NCBI RefSeq assembly: GCF_051513965.1
Contig: NZ_CP195847.1
Coordinates: 1-64,000, forward strand
Direction: 5' to 3'
DNA length: 64,000 nt
Source of the DNA: Paramicrobacterium sp051513965
Lineage (GTDB): Bacteria > Actinomycetota > Actinomycetes > Actinomycetales > Microbacteriaceae
Positions 50,102 to 58,297 of the stretch are shown one piece after another; position 1 is the stretch's first letter, and each line of letters begins with the position of its first letter. The position numbers and the translations under genes are program-made. The notes under the pieces are model-generated. The model ran no database searches, was not told the DNA's origin, and saw nothing but the letters and a program-made list of their open reading frames with translations.

Positions 50102-50820
50102 CAGCTGTCGGCCCCGAGCAGTGTCTCGAGCGGAGTGACGGACGATTCGTCGACGACTCGGCCGTCGCGGAGAAACACGATGCGGTCGGCCCACGCGGCG
50201 TGCCGAGCATCGTGAGTCACCAGGATGCCGCCTGCTCCCGCATCGACGCGGCTACGCAGCATTCGAAGCACCGTATCGCCCGTCTCAGAATCGAGAGCGC
50301 CCGTCGGCTCGTCGGCGAGGATGAGTGAACGCGGACCGGCGACAGCTCGGGCGATCGCTACGCGTTGCTGCTGCCCTCCGGAGAGGTCATCGGGGAAATG
50401 ATCGGCGCGATCGCTGAGGCTGACTCTGGCCAGAGCGTCGTCGGCGGCAGAGCGCGCTCGCCGTGGCTTCCACCCGTCGAGCTCCAGCGGAAGCGAAACG
50501 TTCTCCCGGGCAGTGAGGGTCGGAATCAGGTTGAAGTCCTGGAACACGAAACCGAGAGTCCGGCGCCGCAACCGTGCAACGTCGGCCGAGCGCGCGTCGC
50601 TGAGGTAGGTCCCCTCGACGACGACCTCGCCCGCTGTCGGGGTGCTGAGTCCGCCCGCCACTGCCAGCAGCGTCGATTTGCCTGAACCGGATGCTCCCAT
50701 GACGGCGACGAGCTCGCCGGCATGCACTGTCAGGTCGACGCCGGAGAGCGCAGTGACGGATGTGGCTCCGTTGCCGTACTGCTGAGAGATTCCGCTCAGT
50801 CGCAGCAGCTCTCCGCTCAT
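50101..50820 (-). CDS. ABC transporter ATP-binding protein, MacB/LolD type
   Basis: A 239-residue ATPase: Walker A GASGSGKST (about 39-47), GFVFQDFNLIPTLTARENV (the Q-loop and LolD/MacB hallmark), signature LSGGQQQR, Walker B LILADEPTGALD and switch His in VTHDARHA. It powers the FtsX-like permease encoded directly after. It overlaps padR by four bases upstream (ATGA) and the permease by one base downstream, so all three are translationally coupled. Confidence 0.92.
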   Translation of the reverse strand: MSGELLRLSGISQQYGNGATSVTALSGVDLTVHAGELVAVMGASGSGKSTLLAVAGGLSTPTAGEVVVEGTYLSDARSADVARLRRRTLGFVFQDFNLIPTLTARENVSLPLELDGWKPRRARSAADDALARVSLSDRADHFPDDLSGGQQQRVAIARAVAGPRSLILADEPTGALDSETGDTVLRMLRSRVDAGAGGILVTHDARHAAWADRIVFLRDGRVVDESSVTPLETLLGADS

Positions 50821-51485
50821 GCGCGGCCTTCCGAGATCGGCGTTGATGCCCTCGAGGGAGAAGACGGTTGTGATCGTCGGTCGTCGGAGAGATCGGCGCC
50901 GAGCGTCGCGGGCCGCCCGCGGCGCGGCAGCGTCGACGCATCCTGCACCGGCATCGCTCGATCAGCGTGTCGCCTCAATCGAGTCTCAACATGATCGAGC
51001 CACCGCACCTCGGCCTCTGCCTGAAAGATCAGGTTGTCGATGACCAGTTGCCACGCGAGCTCCTCCGGCCCGTCAGGGTCTCCGCCGGCGTACTTGGTTC
51101 GCGTGAGCTGCTGGAGGTTCGTGAGCGACGCCCTGCGCTGGATCTGGATCACCTGGGCGATGTCCACACCGGGAAGAGTTGCGGCGAGAGCCAGCTTGAT
51201 GGCGAGTTCGTCACGGGCAACGCGGTTGCGCTCCACGGGCGACGTCAGCCATCCACGGACCTCCGCTTGGCCGGACGACGTGATTTCGTAGAACTGGTGT
51301 CCTTCGGCATCCGTTTCGCCCTTGACGATGAGGCCGTCGCGTTCGAGGCGTTCGAGTGTGGAGTATGTCTGACCGACGTTGAGCGGCCACGTTGAGCCAG
51401 TGCGCCGGTCGAACTCGGCGCGGAGCTGATACCCATAGGCAGGGCTTTGGTCGAGTATGGCCAACAGGCTGTGCTTAACGCTCAC
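50817..51485 (-). CDS. PadR-family transcriptional regulator
   Basis: A 222-residue regulator with winged helix HSLLAILDQSPAYGYQL and YSTLERLERDGLIV (about residues 5-60) and the long C-terminal helical dimerisation domain of PadR subfamily 2. The last 40 residues are polar and irregular. GTG (MSVKHSL) is chosen because GGGAGA lies just upstream and PadR proteins begin close to this point. It heads the operon it presumably represses; ligands of such PadR proteins are often the drugs exported by the downstream transporter. Confidence 0.88.
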   Translation of the reverse strand: MSVKHSLLAILDQSPAYGYQLRAEFDRRTGSTWPLNVGQTYSTLERLERDGLIVKGETDAEGHQFYEITSSGQAEVRGWLTSPVERNRVARDELAIKLALAATLPGVDIAQVIQIQRRASLTNLQQLTRTKYAGGDPDGPEELAWQLVIDNLIFQAEAEVRWLDHVETRLRRHADRAMPVQDASTLPRRGRPATLGADLSDDRRSQPSSPSRASTPISEGRA

Positions 51486-51505
51486 GAATCTCCCACCTCT
51501 CCCTA

Positions 51506-51536
51506 ATGCATACCGAGTACGCACCAGTATATGCAT
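51506..51536. promoter_or_regulatory. Candidate PadR operator
   Basis: ATGCATA (51506-51512) and TATGCAT (51530-51536) are perfect reverse complements with 17 bases between; the inner bases ACCGAGTAC and CAGTAT add partial symmetry. It begins 21 bases upstream of the padR GTG, the expected place for autoregulation. Confidence 0.6.
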
Positions 51537-51562
51537 AGGGAGAGACTAATTATGGGCACGCG

Positions 51563-51605
51563 TCAAAAACGGCTCGAAATCCGCGCGGTTTCGAGCCGTT
51601 TTTGA
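51563..51605 (-). terminator. Strong intrinsic terminator after the NmrA-like gene
   Basis: A perfect 17-bp stem (51563-51579 with 51589-51605, loop of 9) contains AACGGCTCGAAA and its complement, with A/T-rich stem ends that give TTTTTGA on the minus strand. It lies 47 bases past the NmrA-like stop and upstream of the padR promoter, insulating the two units. Confidence 0.88.
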
Positions 51606-51651
51606 CCGGGGGTCGTGGGACGTGGTCGGGGCGTCGCCGGACGTGGTCGGG

Positions 51652-52299
51652 TCAATACGCGACCGTGAAGCGCTCGCGGTGATGCGTCGGCTTCTCGACT
51701 TCGTCGACGAACGCGATCGCCAGGTCTGCTCCGGAGATGTACGAGTGCCCCTCGCCGTCAACCAGAAGCACGTCGCCGCCCACGCGGAAGGTGCCTGTGC
51801 GCTCGCCGGGGACCCACGAGCCGAACTCGCCCGCCGGGCTCACGTAGAACCAGTCCGCGCCCGTCTCGTCATCTCGCACCAGGTCGAGCACCTTCTGATG
51901 GGCGCCGGCCTCTCCCTTCGCGGCGTCGGGGAACTCCGGCGTCTCGATGAGCAGGGGGCCGCCCTCGCTGACGTTGAGGCTCCCGGCTCCGCCCACGATG
52001 CCCACTCGTGCCCCGGTGGCCGATGCAGCCTGCATCACGTGCGGCATGGCGTCGATGAGCTTCTCACCGTTCTCCTCGGCGGCGCGCAGCGCGACGATCA
52101 CGACGTCCGCGCCGTCGACCGTGCGGCCCACGAAATCCGCGTCATGGATGCTGCCCGCCTTCGCCGTCAACCCCTCGTGCTCCTCGAGCTTCGACGTGTC
52201 GCGGGCGACGCCCGTCACGGTGTGGCCGCGCGAGAGCAGCTCGTTCGTGATGTGTCCGCCCGCGTATCCGGTAGCTCCGAAGACGACGACGTGTGCCAT
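51652..52299 (-). CDS. NAD(P)-binding protein, NmrA/SDR-like
   Basis: A 215-residue atypical short-chain dehydrogenase with the dinucleotide motif GATGYAGGHI (8-17). GIVGGAGSLNV and DWFYVSPAGEFG follow the pattern of small NAD(H)-binding NmrA-like/flavin-reductase-like proteins, which often serve as redox sensors or quinone/flavin reductases. ATG with GGAGGAA 4 bases upstream. It is divergent from an HxlR regulator, a common arrangement in which the regulator controls this gene. Confidence 0.86.
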   Translation of the reverse strand: MAHVVVFGATGYAGGHITNELLSRGHTVTGVARDTSKLEEHEGLTAKAGSIHDADFVGRTVDGADVVIVALRAAEENGEKLIDAMPHVMQAASATGARVGIVGGAGSLNVSEGGPLLIETPEFPDAAKGEAGAHQKVLDLVRDDETGADWFYVSPAGEFGSWVPGERTGTFRVGGDVLLVDGEGHSYISGADLAIAFVDEVEKPTHHRERFTVAY

Positions 52300-52378
52300 G
52301 TGATTCCTCCTGAAACGACTGATGTGAAGTGAATGGATGCCGTCGCACTCTGCGACCGCATTAGTTACCATAAGAGAG

Positions 52379-52391
52379 CAACACACTGTTG
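52379..52391. promoter_or_regulatory. Short inverted repeat between NmrA-like and hxlR genes
   Basis: CAACA-CAC-TGTTG is a perfect 5-3-5 repeat in the 147-base divergent gap. Symmetry and place fit an HxlR-type operator, but the half-sites are short. Confidence 0.4.
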
Positions 52392-52446
52392 TGAAGTAGG
52401 CACTTTGACGTGCCTGACGAACGCCCGCGGGTGGAGAGGAATCGGC

Positions 52447-52827
52447 ATGAGCGACCGCGAGAGGCATCCCGACCCCTACGCACGAGACTGCCCGTCTCGT
52501 CGCGTGCTCGACCGCATCGGCGACAAGTGGACCGTCCTCGTGGTTGGCGCACTCTCTGACGGTCCGCTTCGATACGGCGAGATCGCGCGCCGCATCGACG
52601 GCGTCTCGCAGAAGATGCTCACGCAGACCCTGCGCAGCCTCGAGCGCGATGGCCTCGTCACGCGCACCGTGCACGCAGAGATCCCTCCGCGCGTCGAATA
52701 TGAGCTGACAGATGCCGGCAGAACCCTCCGTGGTCCTCTCGCCGCACTCGAACGCTGGGCGATCGATCACCTCGACGGAGTGCTTGCCTCGCGAGCGATG
52801 TTCGATGACGTGAGCGAGCGGGTCTGA
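52447..52827 (+). CDS. HxlR-family winged-helix regulator
   Basis: A 126-residue protein. DCPSRRVLDRIGDKWTVLVV (about 14-33) is the family start, with the Cys (C15) that in some HxlR proteins senses aldehydes, quinones or disulfide stress; RYGEIARRIDGVSQKMLTQT is the recognition region. ATG with GAGAGGA 6 bases upstream. It is divergent from an NmrA-like oxidoreductase, probably its target. Confidence 0.9.
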   Translation: MSDRERHPDPYARDCPSRRVLDRIGDKWTVLVVGALSDGPLRYGEIARRIDGVSQKMLTQTLRSLERDGLVTRTVHAEIPPRVEYELTDAGRTLRGPLAALERWAIDHLDGVLASRAMFDDVSERV

Positions 52828-52870
52828 GCTCGTCGGCTGTCCCGAAGCGGATGCCTCGACGGACGTTCAC

Positions 52871-53215
52871 CTACTCAGCCACGTAGTCGCGCAGGATACG
52901 CGCGTGGTTCACGCTGGGGTCCTTTGCCCCGTAAACGAGCGTGACTGTGTTGTTGTCGGCGACGATGTCGCGCAGTTCATCGACTGCCTCGTTGTCGTCG
53001 AGCTCAGCGGTGTAGCGCGACGCGAACTCGTCCATGCGATCCGGGTCGTGATTCCACCAGGTCCGAAGATCTGGGCTCGGCGCGACCTCCTTGAGCCATG
53101 CGTCGAGTTCCGCCTTCTCTTTCGTGACGCCGCGCGGCCACAGCCGGTCGACGAGAACTCGAAACCCGTCGGCGGATTCAGCCGCGTCATACACGCGCTT
53201 GATCTGAACGCCCAT
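52871..53215 (-). CDS. DUF488 family protein
   Basis: A 114-residue protein, full length for the family: IKRVYDAAESADGFRVLVDR, LWPRGVTKEKAELDAWLKE and VTLVYGAKDPSVNHARIL are typical DUF488 segments. Function is unknown; no cysteine is present. ATG lies 6 bases after TAGACT with no ribosome site, so leaderless. Stands alone, converging on the hxlR gene. Confidence 0.87.
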   Translation of the reverse strand: MGVQIKRVYDAAESADGFRVLVDRLWPRGVTKEKAELDAWLKEVAPSPDLRTWWNHDPDRMDEFASRYTAELDDNEAVDELRDIVADNNTVTLVYGAKDPSVNHARILRDYVAE

Positions 53216-53263
53216 GTCTGGAGTCTACGCTCGGCGTCGCGCTCCGACCAGGGTCGGAGAACG

Positions 53264-53303
53264 GCGGAAGCCCCGGCAGATCACGCGCTGCCGGGGCTTC
53301 CGC
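53264..53303 (-). terminator. Hairpin after the DsbA-like gene
   Basis: GCGGAAGCCCCGGCAG (53264-53279) pairs perfectly with CTGCCGGGGCTTCCGC (53288-53303). It lies 67 bases past the stop of the thioredoxin-like gene and upstream of the DUF488 promoter. No T-run. Confidence 0.7.
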
Positions 53304-53369
53304 TGCGATCTCTCCGGTCAGATCTCCGCGGTCTGCAGCGTGTAGCCGCAGCGGCTGACCTGTGCGGGC

Positions 53370-54338
53370 CTACCTCTTGTCGTCACCGCTCTTCGCCTCG
53401 TCGCCGTCAGTGCTGTCGCCCTCGTTGGCGCCGCTGTCGGCCTTGTCGCCGCCAGCCGCCTGCTGAATGGCCGCTTGAAGAGCGCTTGAATCCGCAATGT
53501 TCCCTTCGAAGAACTGGCCATCCACGATGACCGTGGGAGTGCCTGAGACAGGCTTGGCGTCGTCCCCGGTCACGTAGGGAACATTCTCATCGAAGGCGCG
53601 CTGCGTGACCTCACCGACCCACTTCGCAAAAGTCTGATCGTCGATGGCCTTCTTGACGCTCTCGTCCGTCACCCCCGCTGATTGCAGAATTGACCAGATT
53701 TCGTCGTCGGTAAGCCCTGAGGTGTTCTCGGCCGGCTGATTGGCGAACATAGCGGCGTTCGCATCCAGCCAGGCCTCAGGCTGATAGTTGGCCACGGCTG
53801 CCATAGCGTTCGCAGAGCGAGTCGAGTATTCGGTACCCTGCGACATCCGGTCAAGGAACGAGATCGGACGCATCTCGAGAACGATGTCGCCGCTCGCGAC
53901 GAGCTGCGTCAGCATCTCACCGTTGGCCTGCTCGAACTGACCACAGATCGGGCACATGTAGTCAAGGTAGACGACCACGCTCACCGCGTCATCGAACGTG
54001 CTGAAGTCCGTGGGTGTGGGGGTGCCGCCCTCGGGCATTGCGTCAGTCTTCACAGGCACAATCGCATTGTCAGAGTTCGTGAGCACGATGCCATCGCTGA
54101 GCATATTCTTCGGACCGGCGGCCGCAACGCCCGGTTTCAGGGACGTGACGATCACGATCGTCACGACAGCGATGATGACCAGAATGAGAGCGCCGATGCC
54201 GCCCTGCCAGGCCCAGCGCACGCGCCGATCGTGTCGTTCCTGTCGCTCGCGTTCCTGACGGGCGAGTTCTCGAATCCGCTGCTGACGCTGCTTCTTGGAT
54301 CCTCCGGCGGGGCTGGCGTTATTCGGCTTTTTGCTCAC
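53370..54338 (-). CDS. Membrane-anchored DsbA-like thioredoxin protein
   Basis: A 322-residue protein: basic cytoplasmic N-terminus rich in Arg/Gln (1-43), one helix (about 45-68), and an outer DsbA-fold domain with active site CPIC (C129, C132) in YLDYMCPICGQF and cis-proline loop SGTPTVIVDGQFF. It should form or exchange disulfides in exported proteins. The acidic C-tail (GDKADSGANEGDS) is probably disordered. GTG start with AGGATGAG upstream. It lies downstream of a paralogue without the CxxC. Confidence 0.9.
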   Translation of the reverse strand: MSKKPNNASPAGGSKKQRQQRIRELARQERERQERHDRRVRWAWQGGIGALILVIIAVVTIVIVTSLKPGVAAAGPKNMLSDGIVLTNSDNAIVPVKTDAMPEGGTPTPTDFSTFDDAVSVVVYLDYMCPICGQFEQANGEMLTQLVASGDIVLEMRPISFLDRMSQGTEYSTRSANAMAAVANYQPEAWLDANAAMFANQPAENTSGLTDDEIWSILQSAGVTDESVKKAIDDQTFAKWVGEVTQRAFDENVPYVTGDDAKPVSGTPTVIVDGQFFEGNIADSSALQAAIQQAAGGDKADSGANEGDSTDGDEAKSGDDKR

Positions 54339-54443
54339 GGCTCATCCTGGTCGAGGGCTTAGGGACAACTTGAGATTACGCCAGAAGACAATGAGACGCA
54401 TGTGCGTGTGCTGAAAGTGACGGATGCCGCGGAACAGCCTCCG

Positions 54444-55430
54444 CTACTTCGACTTCTCGGTCTCCTCGGGAGCAGGTGTCTCGGTCGACGTCTTCGCGTC
54501 GTCCTTCTCGTCCGCCTTGCCCTCGTCGCCTGACTCATCTTTCCCCTCGGACTGCTCTTCAGCCGTGAGGATCTGCGAGATGAAGGCCATGAGCTCAGTC
54601 GGCTTCGTGTAGTCGCCGGTGAACTGCTTGCCGTCGATCAGCACGAGCGGAGCGTGCGCGACCTTCTTCACCTTCGTGCCGGGCAGGGGGCCATTCGCGG
54701 CATCCTGGCTCACATCGGAGACCCAGGTGGCGTAGCGGTCATCGTTGATGCACTGCGTGACGTCGGGGTCTTCGGCTCCCATCGCCGTGTTGACCTCCTT
54801 GAGCACGCCCGCCTTGTCGATGTCCGTGTCCGTCACGAGCGGGTTCGCATCGAGCAGCGCTGTGTTCACGGCGAGGAAGCTCGTGGGAGCGAAGTTCGCG
54901 ACACATGCCGCGGCGTTCGCGGCGATGCTCGAGTAGCCGTCGGTCGCCTCGTCATACTGATCGAGCGCGATCGGCTTGATCTCGAGCTGGACGAAGCCAT
55001 AGGTCAGCCACTGCTGCAGTTGCTGCGCGTTCGTCGTGTCGAAGATCGCGGCGTCCTTGCTGCCGTAATCCACGTAGATCGTGATCGGCACGACGCCTTC
55101 CTTCGGCGCCGGCGCGGCCTCGCCGCGTTGGCCCCACGGGCGCGGGTCGGTCGGAATCGCAGAGATCGTCTGCCCGTCGCTCGTCAGCACGATGCCGTCG
55201 CTCGCCATGTTCTTGGGGCCTTCGCCCGCAATGCGCAGGTTCGTCCACACGATCAGCGCGACGGCCGCGATGAGCGCAATGATGAGCAGCACCAGCCCCG
55301 AGATTCCCAGCACCTTGCGCCGCTTGCGCTTCTTGCGGTCCGCTTCGCGCTTGATGCGCGTCATCTCGCGCTGCAGCTCGCGCCGCTCCTTCTTCGTGAG
55401 CGAGGCGAGTTGCTTTTTGTCGATCGTCAT
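54444..55430 (-). CDS. DsbA-fold paralogue lacking the CxxC active site
   Basis: A 328-residue protein with the same plan as its neighbour: basic N-terminus, helix at about 43-66, GPKNMASDGIVLTSDGQ just outside the membrane, and a thioredoxin-like domain. At the active-site position it reads YVDYGSKDAAIF (119-130), so both cysteines are gone; only C in AACVAN and TQCINDD remain. The cis-proline-like loop is HAPLVLIDGKQF. It cannot work as a classical oxidoreductase; a chaperone, scaffold or partner role for the active paralogue is inference. Long acidic C-tail. 105 bases separate the two genes. Confidence 0.85.
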   Translation of the reverse strand: MTIDKKQLASLTKKERRELQREMTRIKREADRKKRKRRKVLGISGLVLLIIALIAAVALIVWTNLRIAGEGPKNMASDGIVLTSDGQTISAIPTDPRPWGQRGEAAPAPKEGVVPITIYVDYGSKDAAIFDTTNAQQLQQWLTYGFVQLEIKPIALDQYDEATDGYSSIAANAAACVANFAPTSFLAVNTALLDANPLVTDTDIDKAGVLKEVNTAMGAEDPDVTQCINDDRYATWVSDVSQDAANGPLPGTKVKKVAHAPLVLIDGKQFTGDYTKPTELMAFISQILTAEEQSEGKDESGDEGKADEKDDAKTSTETPAPEETEKSK

Positions 55431-55533
55431 TCGGTGCGTCGTCCTTGTCGTGCGGGAGCCTTAACGGGCGAGAGTCTCCGCAGGAAGTGTAACGGCTGCG
55501 GGCCATTAACTCAGATTCGAGGGATGCCCGAGG

Positions 55534-56838
55534 CTAACGCCCACGGGCGACGGGAGCGACCCGCGGGCCTGCGTCGTAGCGGGCAAGGGCATCGGCGTCC
55601 TGCGCCAGACGGGAGACGCGGCGGGCGATGTCGAGCGCCTCGACCGGGTCGGATGCCGCCTCTGCGAGGGCAAGCTGGCGCTCGGCCTCGCTCAGGCGCG
55701 TGCGCGCATCGGCCCCGACGCGACCGCGCCCCTTCGAGATGAGCTCGCGCGCAGTCTCGAGGTGCGTGCGCGCGGAGAACAGAGCCCCGTCGAGCGCGGA
55801 ACGCGCGTTGTCGATGCGGCGCTGCGCCGTACGCGCGGTCGCGAGGGCGTCGTCAAGGGTGTGCTGCCCCGCGCGGACACGATCGAGGTCGGCGAGCGGG
55901 GCAGCCGGGCCGTCTGCTGTGGCGATGCCATCGAGAATGCTCCGCAGCTCGGTGATCGCCGCTGCGATGGTCGTCGCCGCGTCGGGCAGCTCGCTGGAGT
56001 CGCGCAGCTCCGCGGCCTCATCGAGTGCGCTCGTGGCGGCCGCGACCGTCTGTCGAAGCTCGACGTCGGCCTCGGCGAGACGCTTCTCGACACGTGCCAC
56101 TGAGTCGAGCGCCTCGGCCGCGGCAGAGCACGCCTGCTCGGCGCGATCGAGCGCGGGCGTCGTGGGGGTCACGGCGTCTGCCGCGGCATCCGCCTTCTCG
56201 ACCTCACCCGTAGCGATCGCCAGCTGAGCCTCTGCCGTCTGAACGGCATCCGCCTGGTCGGCGAACGCCTGCGGGCGATACAGCTTCGCGAGGCGGACGA
56301 GCGCGGCCTCGGCATCCGGAATTCGCGTCGTCACCTCGTCGATGCGGGAGCGAAGCGCGGCCAGCCGCTGGGGAGCATCGCGCTCCTCGGCGCGCTTGCC
56401 CGCGAAGAGGCCGATCTGCTCGGAGAGCTCCGTCTCGACGCTCGTGCAGAGGTCGAGAACCTGCTCGGACCACGTTCGCCGCTCGGCGTCGGTGTCGGGT
56501 TCCGCGTCGCTCAGCTTCTGCCGCAGCTCGAACGCGCGACTCAGTGAGGTGCGCGCGACCTCGAGCGTCTTCGCGAAGTCAGCGGTCGCCTCCGGCCCGA
56601 ACTGTGCGGCGGCGAAGGCGAGCTCCTCTGCGCCTCGCCGGGTCGCCTCGTCTGCCTGCACGAGTGCCTGCCCAGCACGGATCTCGAGCTTCTCGAGGGG
56701 CTCGGGGCCGGAGTCGGCGATGCGGCCCGAAGCGATTCCGCGCCGTCGGGCGGCCTTCACTGCCGCGACGATTCCGACGATGATCAGAGCCGTCGTGCCG
56801 AAGACGATGACCGAGGGCAGCCACCAGAGCGCGTTCAT
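55534..56838 (-). CDS. Membrane-anchored coiled-coil protein
   Basis: A 434-residue protein with one N-terminal helix (about 5-27) followed by an alanine-, glutamate- and arginine-rich, almost entirely helical body (35-420) with heptad character and almost no aromatic residues. It resembles the C-terminal part of actinobacterial TPM-domain proteins but has no TPM domain. Expected to form a long coiled coil, probably inside the cell. ATG 6 bases after TAGAAT with no ribosome site (leaderless). A structural or phage-shock-like envelope role is conceivable but unproven. Confidence 0.7.
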   Translation of the reverse strand: MNALWWLPSVIVFGTTALIIVGIVAAVKAARRRGIASGRIADSGPEPLEKLEIRAGQALVQADEATRRGAEELAFAAAQFGPEATADFAKTLEVARTSLSRAFELRQKLSDAEPDTDAERRTWSEQVLDLCTSVETELSEQIGLFAGKRAEERDAPQRLAALRSRIDEVTTRIPDAEAALVRLAKLYRPQAFADQADAVQTAEAQLAIATGEVEKADAAADAVTPTTPALDRAEQACSAAAEALDSVARVEKRLAEADVELRQTVAAATSALDEAAELRDSSELPDAATTIAAAITELRSILDGIATADGPAAPLADLDRVRAGQHTLDDALATARTAQRRIDNARSALDGALFSARTHLETARELISKGRGRVGADARTRLSEAERQLALAEAASDPVEALDIARRVSRLAQDADALARYDAGPRVAPVARGR

Positions 56839-56872
56839 AGGCCGATTCTAGAAAACGGATGCTGAAAAGTCG

Positions 56873-57577
56873 TCACAGCTCCGGCAGCAGAAGGCGCTGG
56901 AGCTCGTCGACCGTCTCGACGTGAGCCAGTGAGCCCTGCGCCTCAGCCTCGGTGCCGTAGCCCCAGTCGACGATGATCACGGGAAGGTCATGGGCGGTCG
57001 CGCCCTCGACATCGTGGATGCGGTCACCGATGTAGACGGTGTGGCTGAGGTCGATGCCGCGGTGGTGCAGACGACGCAGCGCCTCCGCGATGACGTCGGC
57101 CTTGGCGCTGATGGTCTCGTCCGCCGAGGCGCCGCAGATGATGTCGAAGTACTTCTTCAGATCGAAGTGCTCGACGACCTGAGCCACCTGGTACTCCGGC
57201 TTGCTGCTCGCCACCGCGAGCGGGATTCCGGCCTTCTTGATGCGGGCCAGCAGCTCGGGCAGCCCCGCGTACACCGACGACCCCGACCACGGACCCTCCT
57301 TCTCGGAGATGCCGCGATACACGTCGAGCGCGTCGATCGCCTCGTTCGGCGTGAAGCCGTACTGCTCGAGCGACTCGAGCATGGGCGGTCCGACCCAGCT
57401 GAAGAGATCCGCGCGGTCGGCAACGGGCTGCCCCAGGTTCTCGAGTGTCCGATAGATGCGGTCGACGATTCCGGGCGCGGAATCGGTCAGCGTTCCGTCG
57501 AGATCGAAGATGATGCACGACCATGCGTGCGCGGGAGCGTCGGCCACGTTCAGAGCGGCCGCAGAATCAGTAGTCAT
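56873..57577 (-). CDS. HAD-superfamily hydrolase, phosphoglycolate-phosphatase-like
   Basis: A 234-residue HAD enzyme: motif I FDLDGTLTDS with nucleophile and acid aspartates (about 24-33), motif II Ser/Thr in AVASSKPEY, motif III Lys in KKYFDIICG region, motif IV YIGDRIHDVEGA. The helical cap between motifs I and II places it with the PGP/Gph group that removes phosphate from small metabolites. ATG with GGAGG 6 bases upstream. Substrate not assignable. No co-transcribed partner is obvious. Confidence 0.88.
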   Translation of the reverse strand: MTTDSAAALNVADAPAHAWSCIIFDLDGTLTDSAPGIVDRIYRTLENLGQPVADRADLFSWVGPPMLESLEQYGFTPNEAIDALDVYRGISEKEGPWSGSSVYAGLPELLARIKKAGIPLAVASSKPEYQVAQVVEHFDLKKYFDIICGASADETISAKADVIAEALRRLHHRGIDLSHTVYIGDRIHDVEGATAHDLPVIIVDWGYGTEAEAQGSLAHVETVDELQRLLLPEL

Positions 57578-57710
57578 CGTGCCTCCATCGTAGGCGAGCG
57601 CACGTGGAGACAGCTGTGCGGGGCTTCTTTCGCGCGGTCGCCGGCTGGCCGTGAACACGGCACCGATACTCGCGAGACGCAGGCGACGGTGCCGGGTGCC
57701 CGAGACGCGC

Positions 57711-58295
57711 TCAGGCGGGTGGAAGGCGCAGCACGTCGCCGTCTCCCGCGACCGGGTCATCAGCGATGCGGATGCTGCGTGCGAGGTCGTCGAGCGGCTG
57801 CTCGAGCGTGCCGAAGCGCTCGCGGTCGGAGCACATCGCCGTGAGCGTGATCAGGTGCGAATCGGTCTCCCACGTGTACGACGTGAACGGCAGCGACCTC
57901 GGGTTCGGCGGAATCGCCATGACGAGCTTCTCCGCCGTGCCCATCGCGGTGGGAAAGCTCTCGGTGTCGTCATACTCGATCGGCATGGATGCTCGCGCCA
58001 TACGCACCTGCGGTGTCATGCGCTGCGTGGTGGCGATCGCCACCACGAGCTCCGGGTCGGCCCTCCACGTCCACGCCAGCACGCGTCCGTCCGCCTTCCG
58101 CATCATGAGCGGCGCGGCCTGACTCGCGAGCCAGGAGACGAAGCGGGAACCGGGTCTCGGGGTGCTGCCCGCGACGACGTTGCCCTGTGCCATCAGCATC
58201 CTGATCGCCCTTTTGCGGTGGCGGCGGCCCTTCAGCCCAAGCGAACCCGTGACGGGGATCCACAGCTCTGGGTCGGCCGACGAGAGAAGCCGCAT
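57711..58295 (-). CDS. Uncharacterised protein co-transcribed with nucS
   Basis: A 194-residue soluble protein. GLKGRRHRKRAIRMLMAQG is strongly basic; later segments VLAWTWRADPELVVAIATTQRM and GTLEQPLDDLARSIRIADD look like a beta-rich ordered domain. I recognise no family. It starts two bases after the nucS stop, so the two are almost certainly one operon; a role linked to DNA mismatch repair is possible but rests on position alone. Confidence 0.65.
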   Translation of the reverse strand: MRLLSSADPELWIPVTGSLGLKGRRHRKRAIRMLMAQGNVVAGSTPRPGSRFVSWLASQAAPLMMRKADGRVLAWTWRADPELVVAIATTQRMTPQVRMARASMPIEYDDTESFPTAMGTAEKLVMAIPPNPRSLPFTSYTWETDSHLITLTAMCSDRERFGTLEQPLDDLARSIRIADDPVAGDGDVLRLPPA

Positions 58296-58297
58296 GA

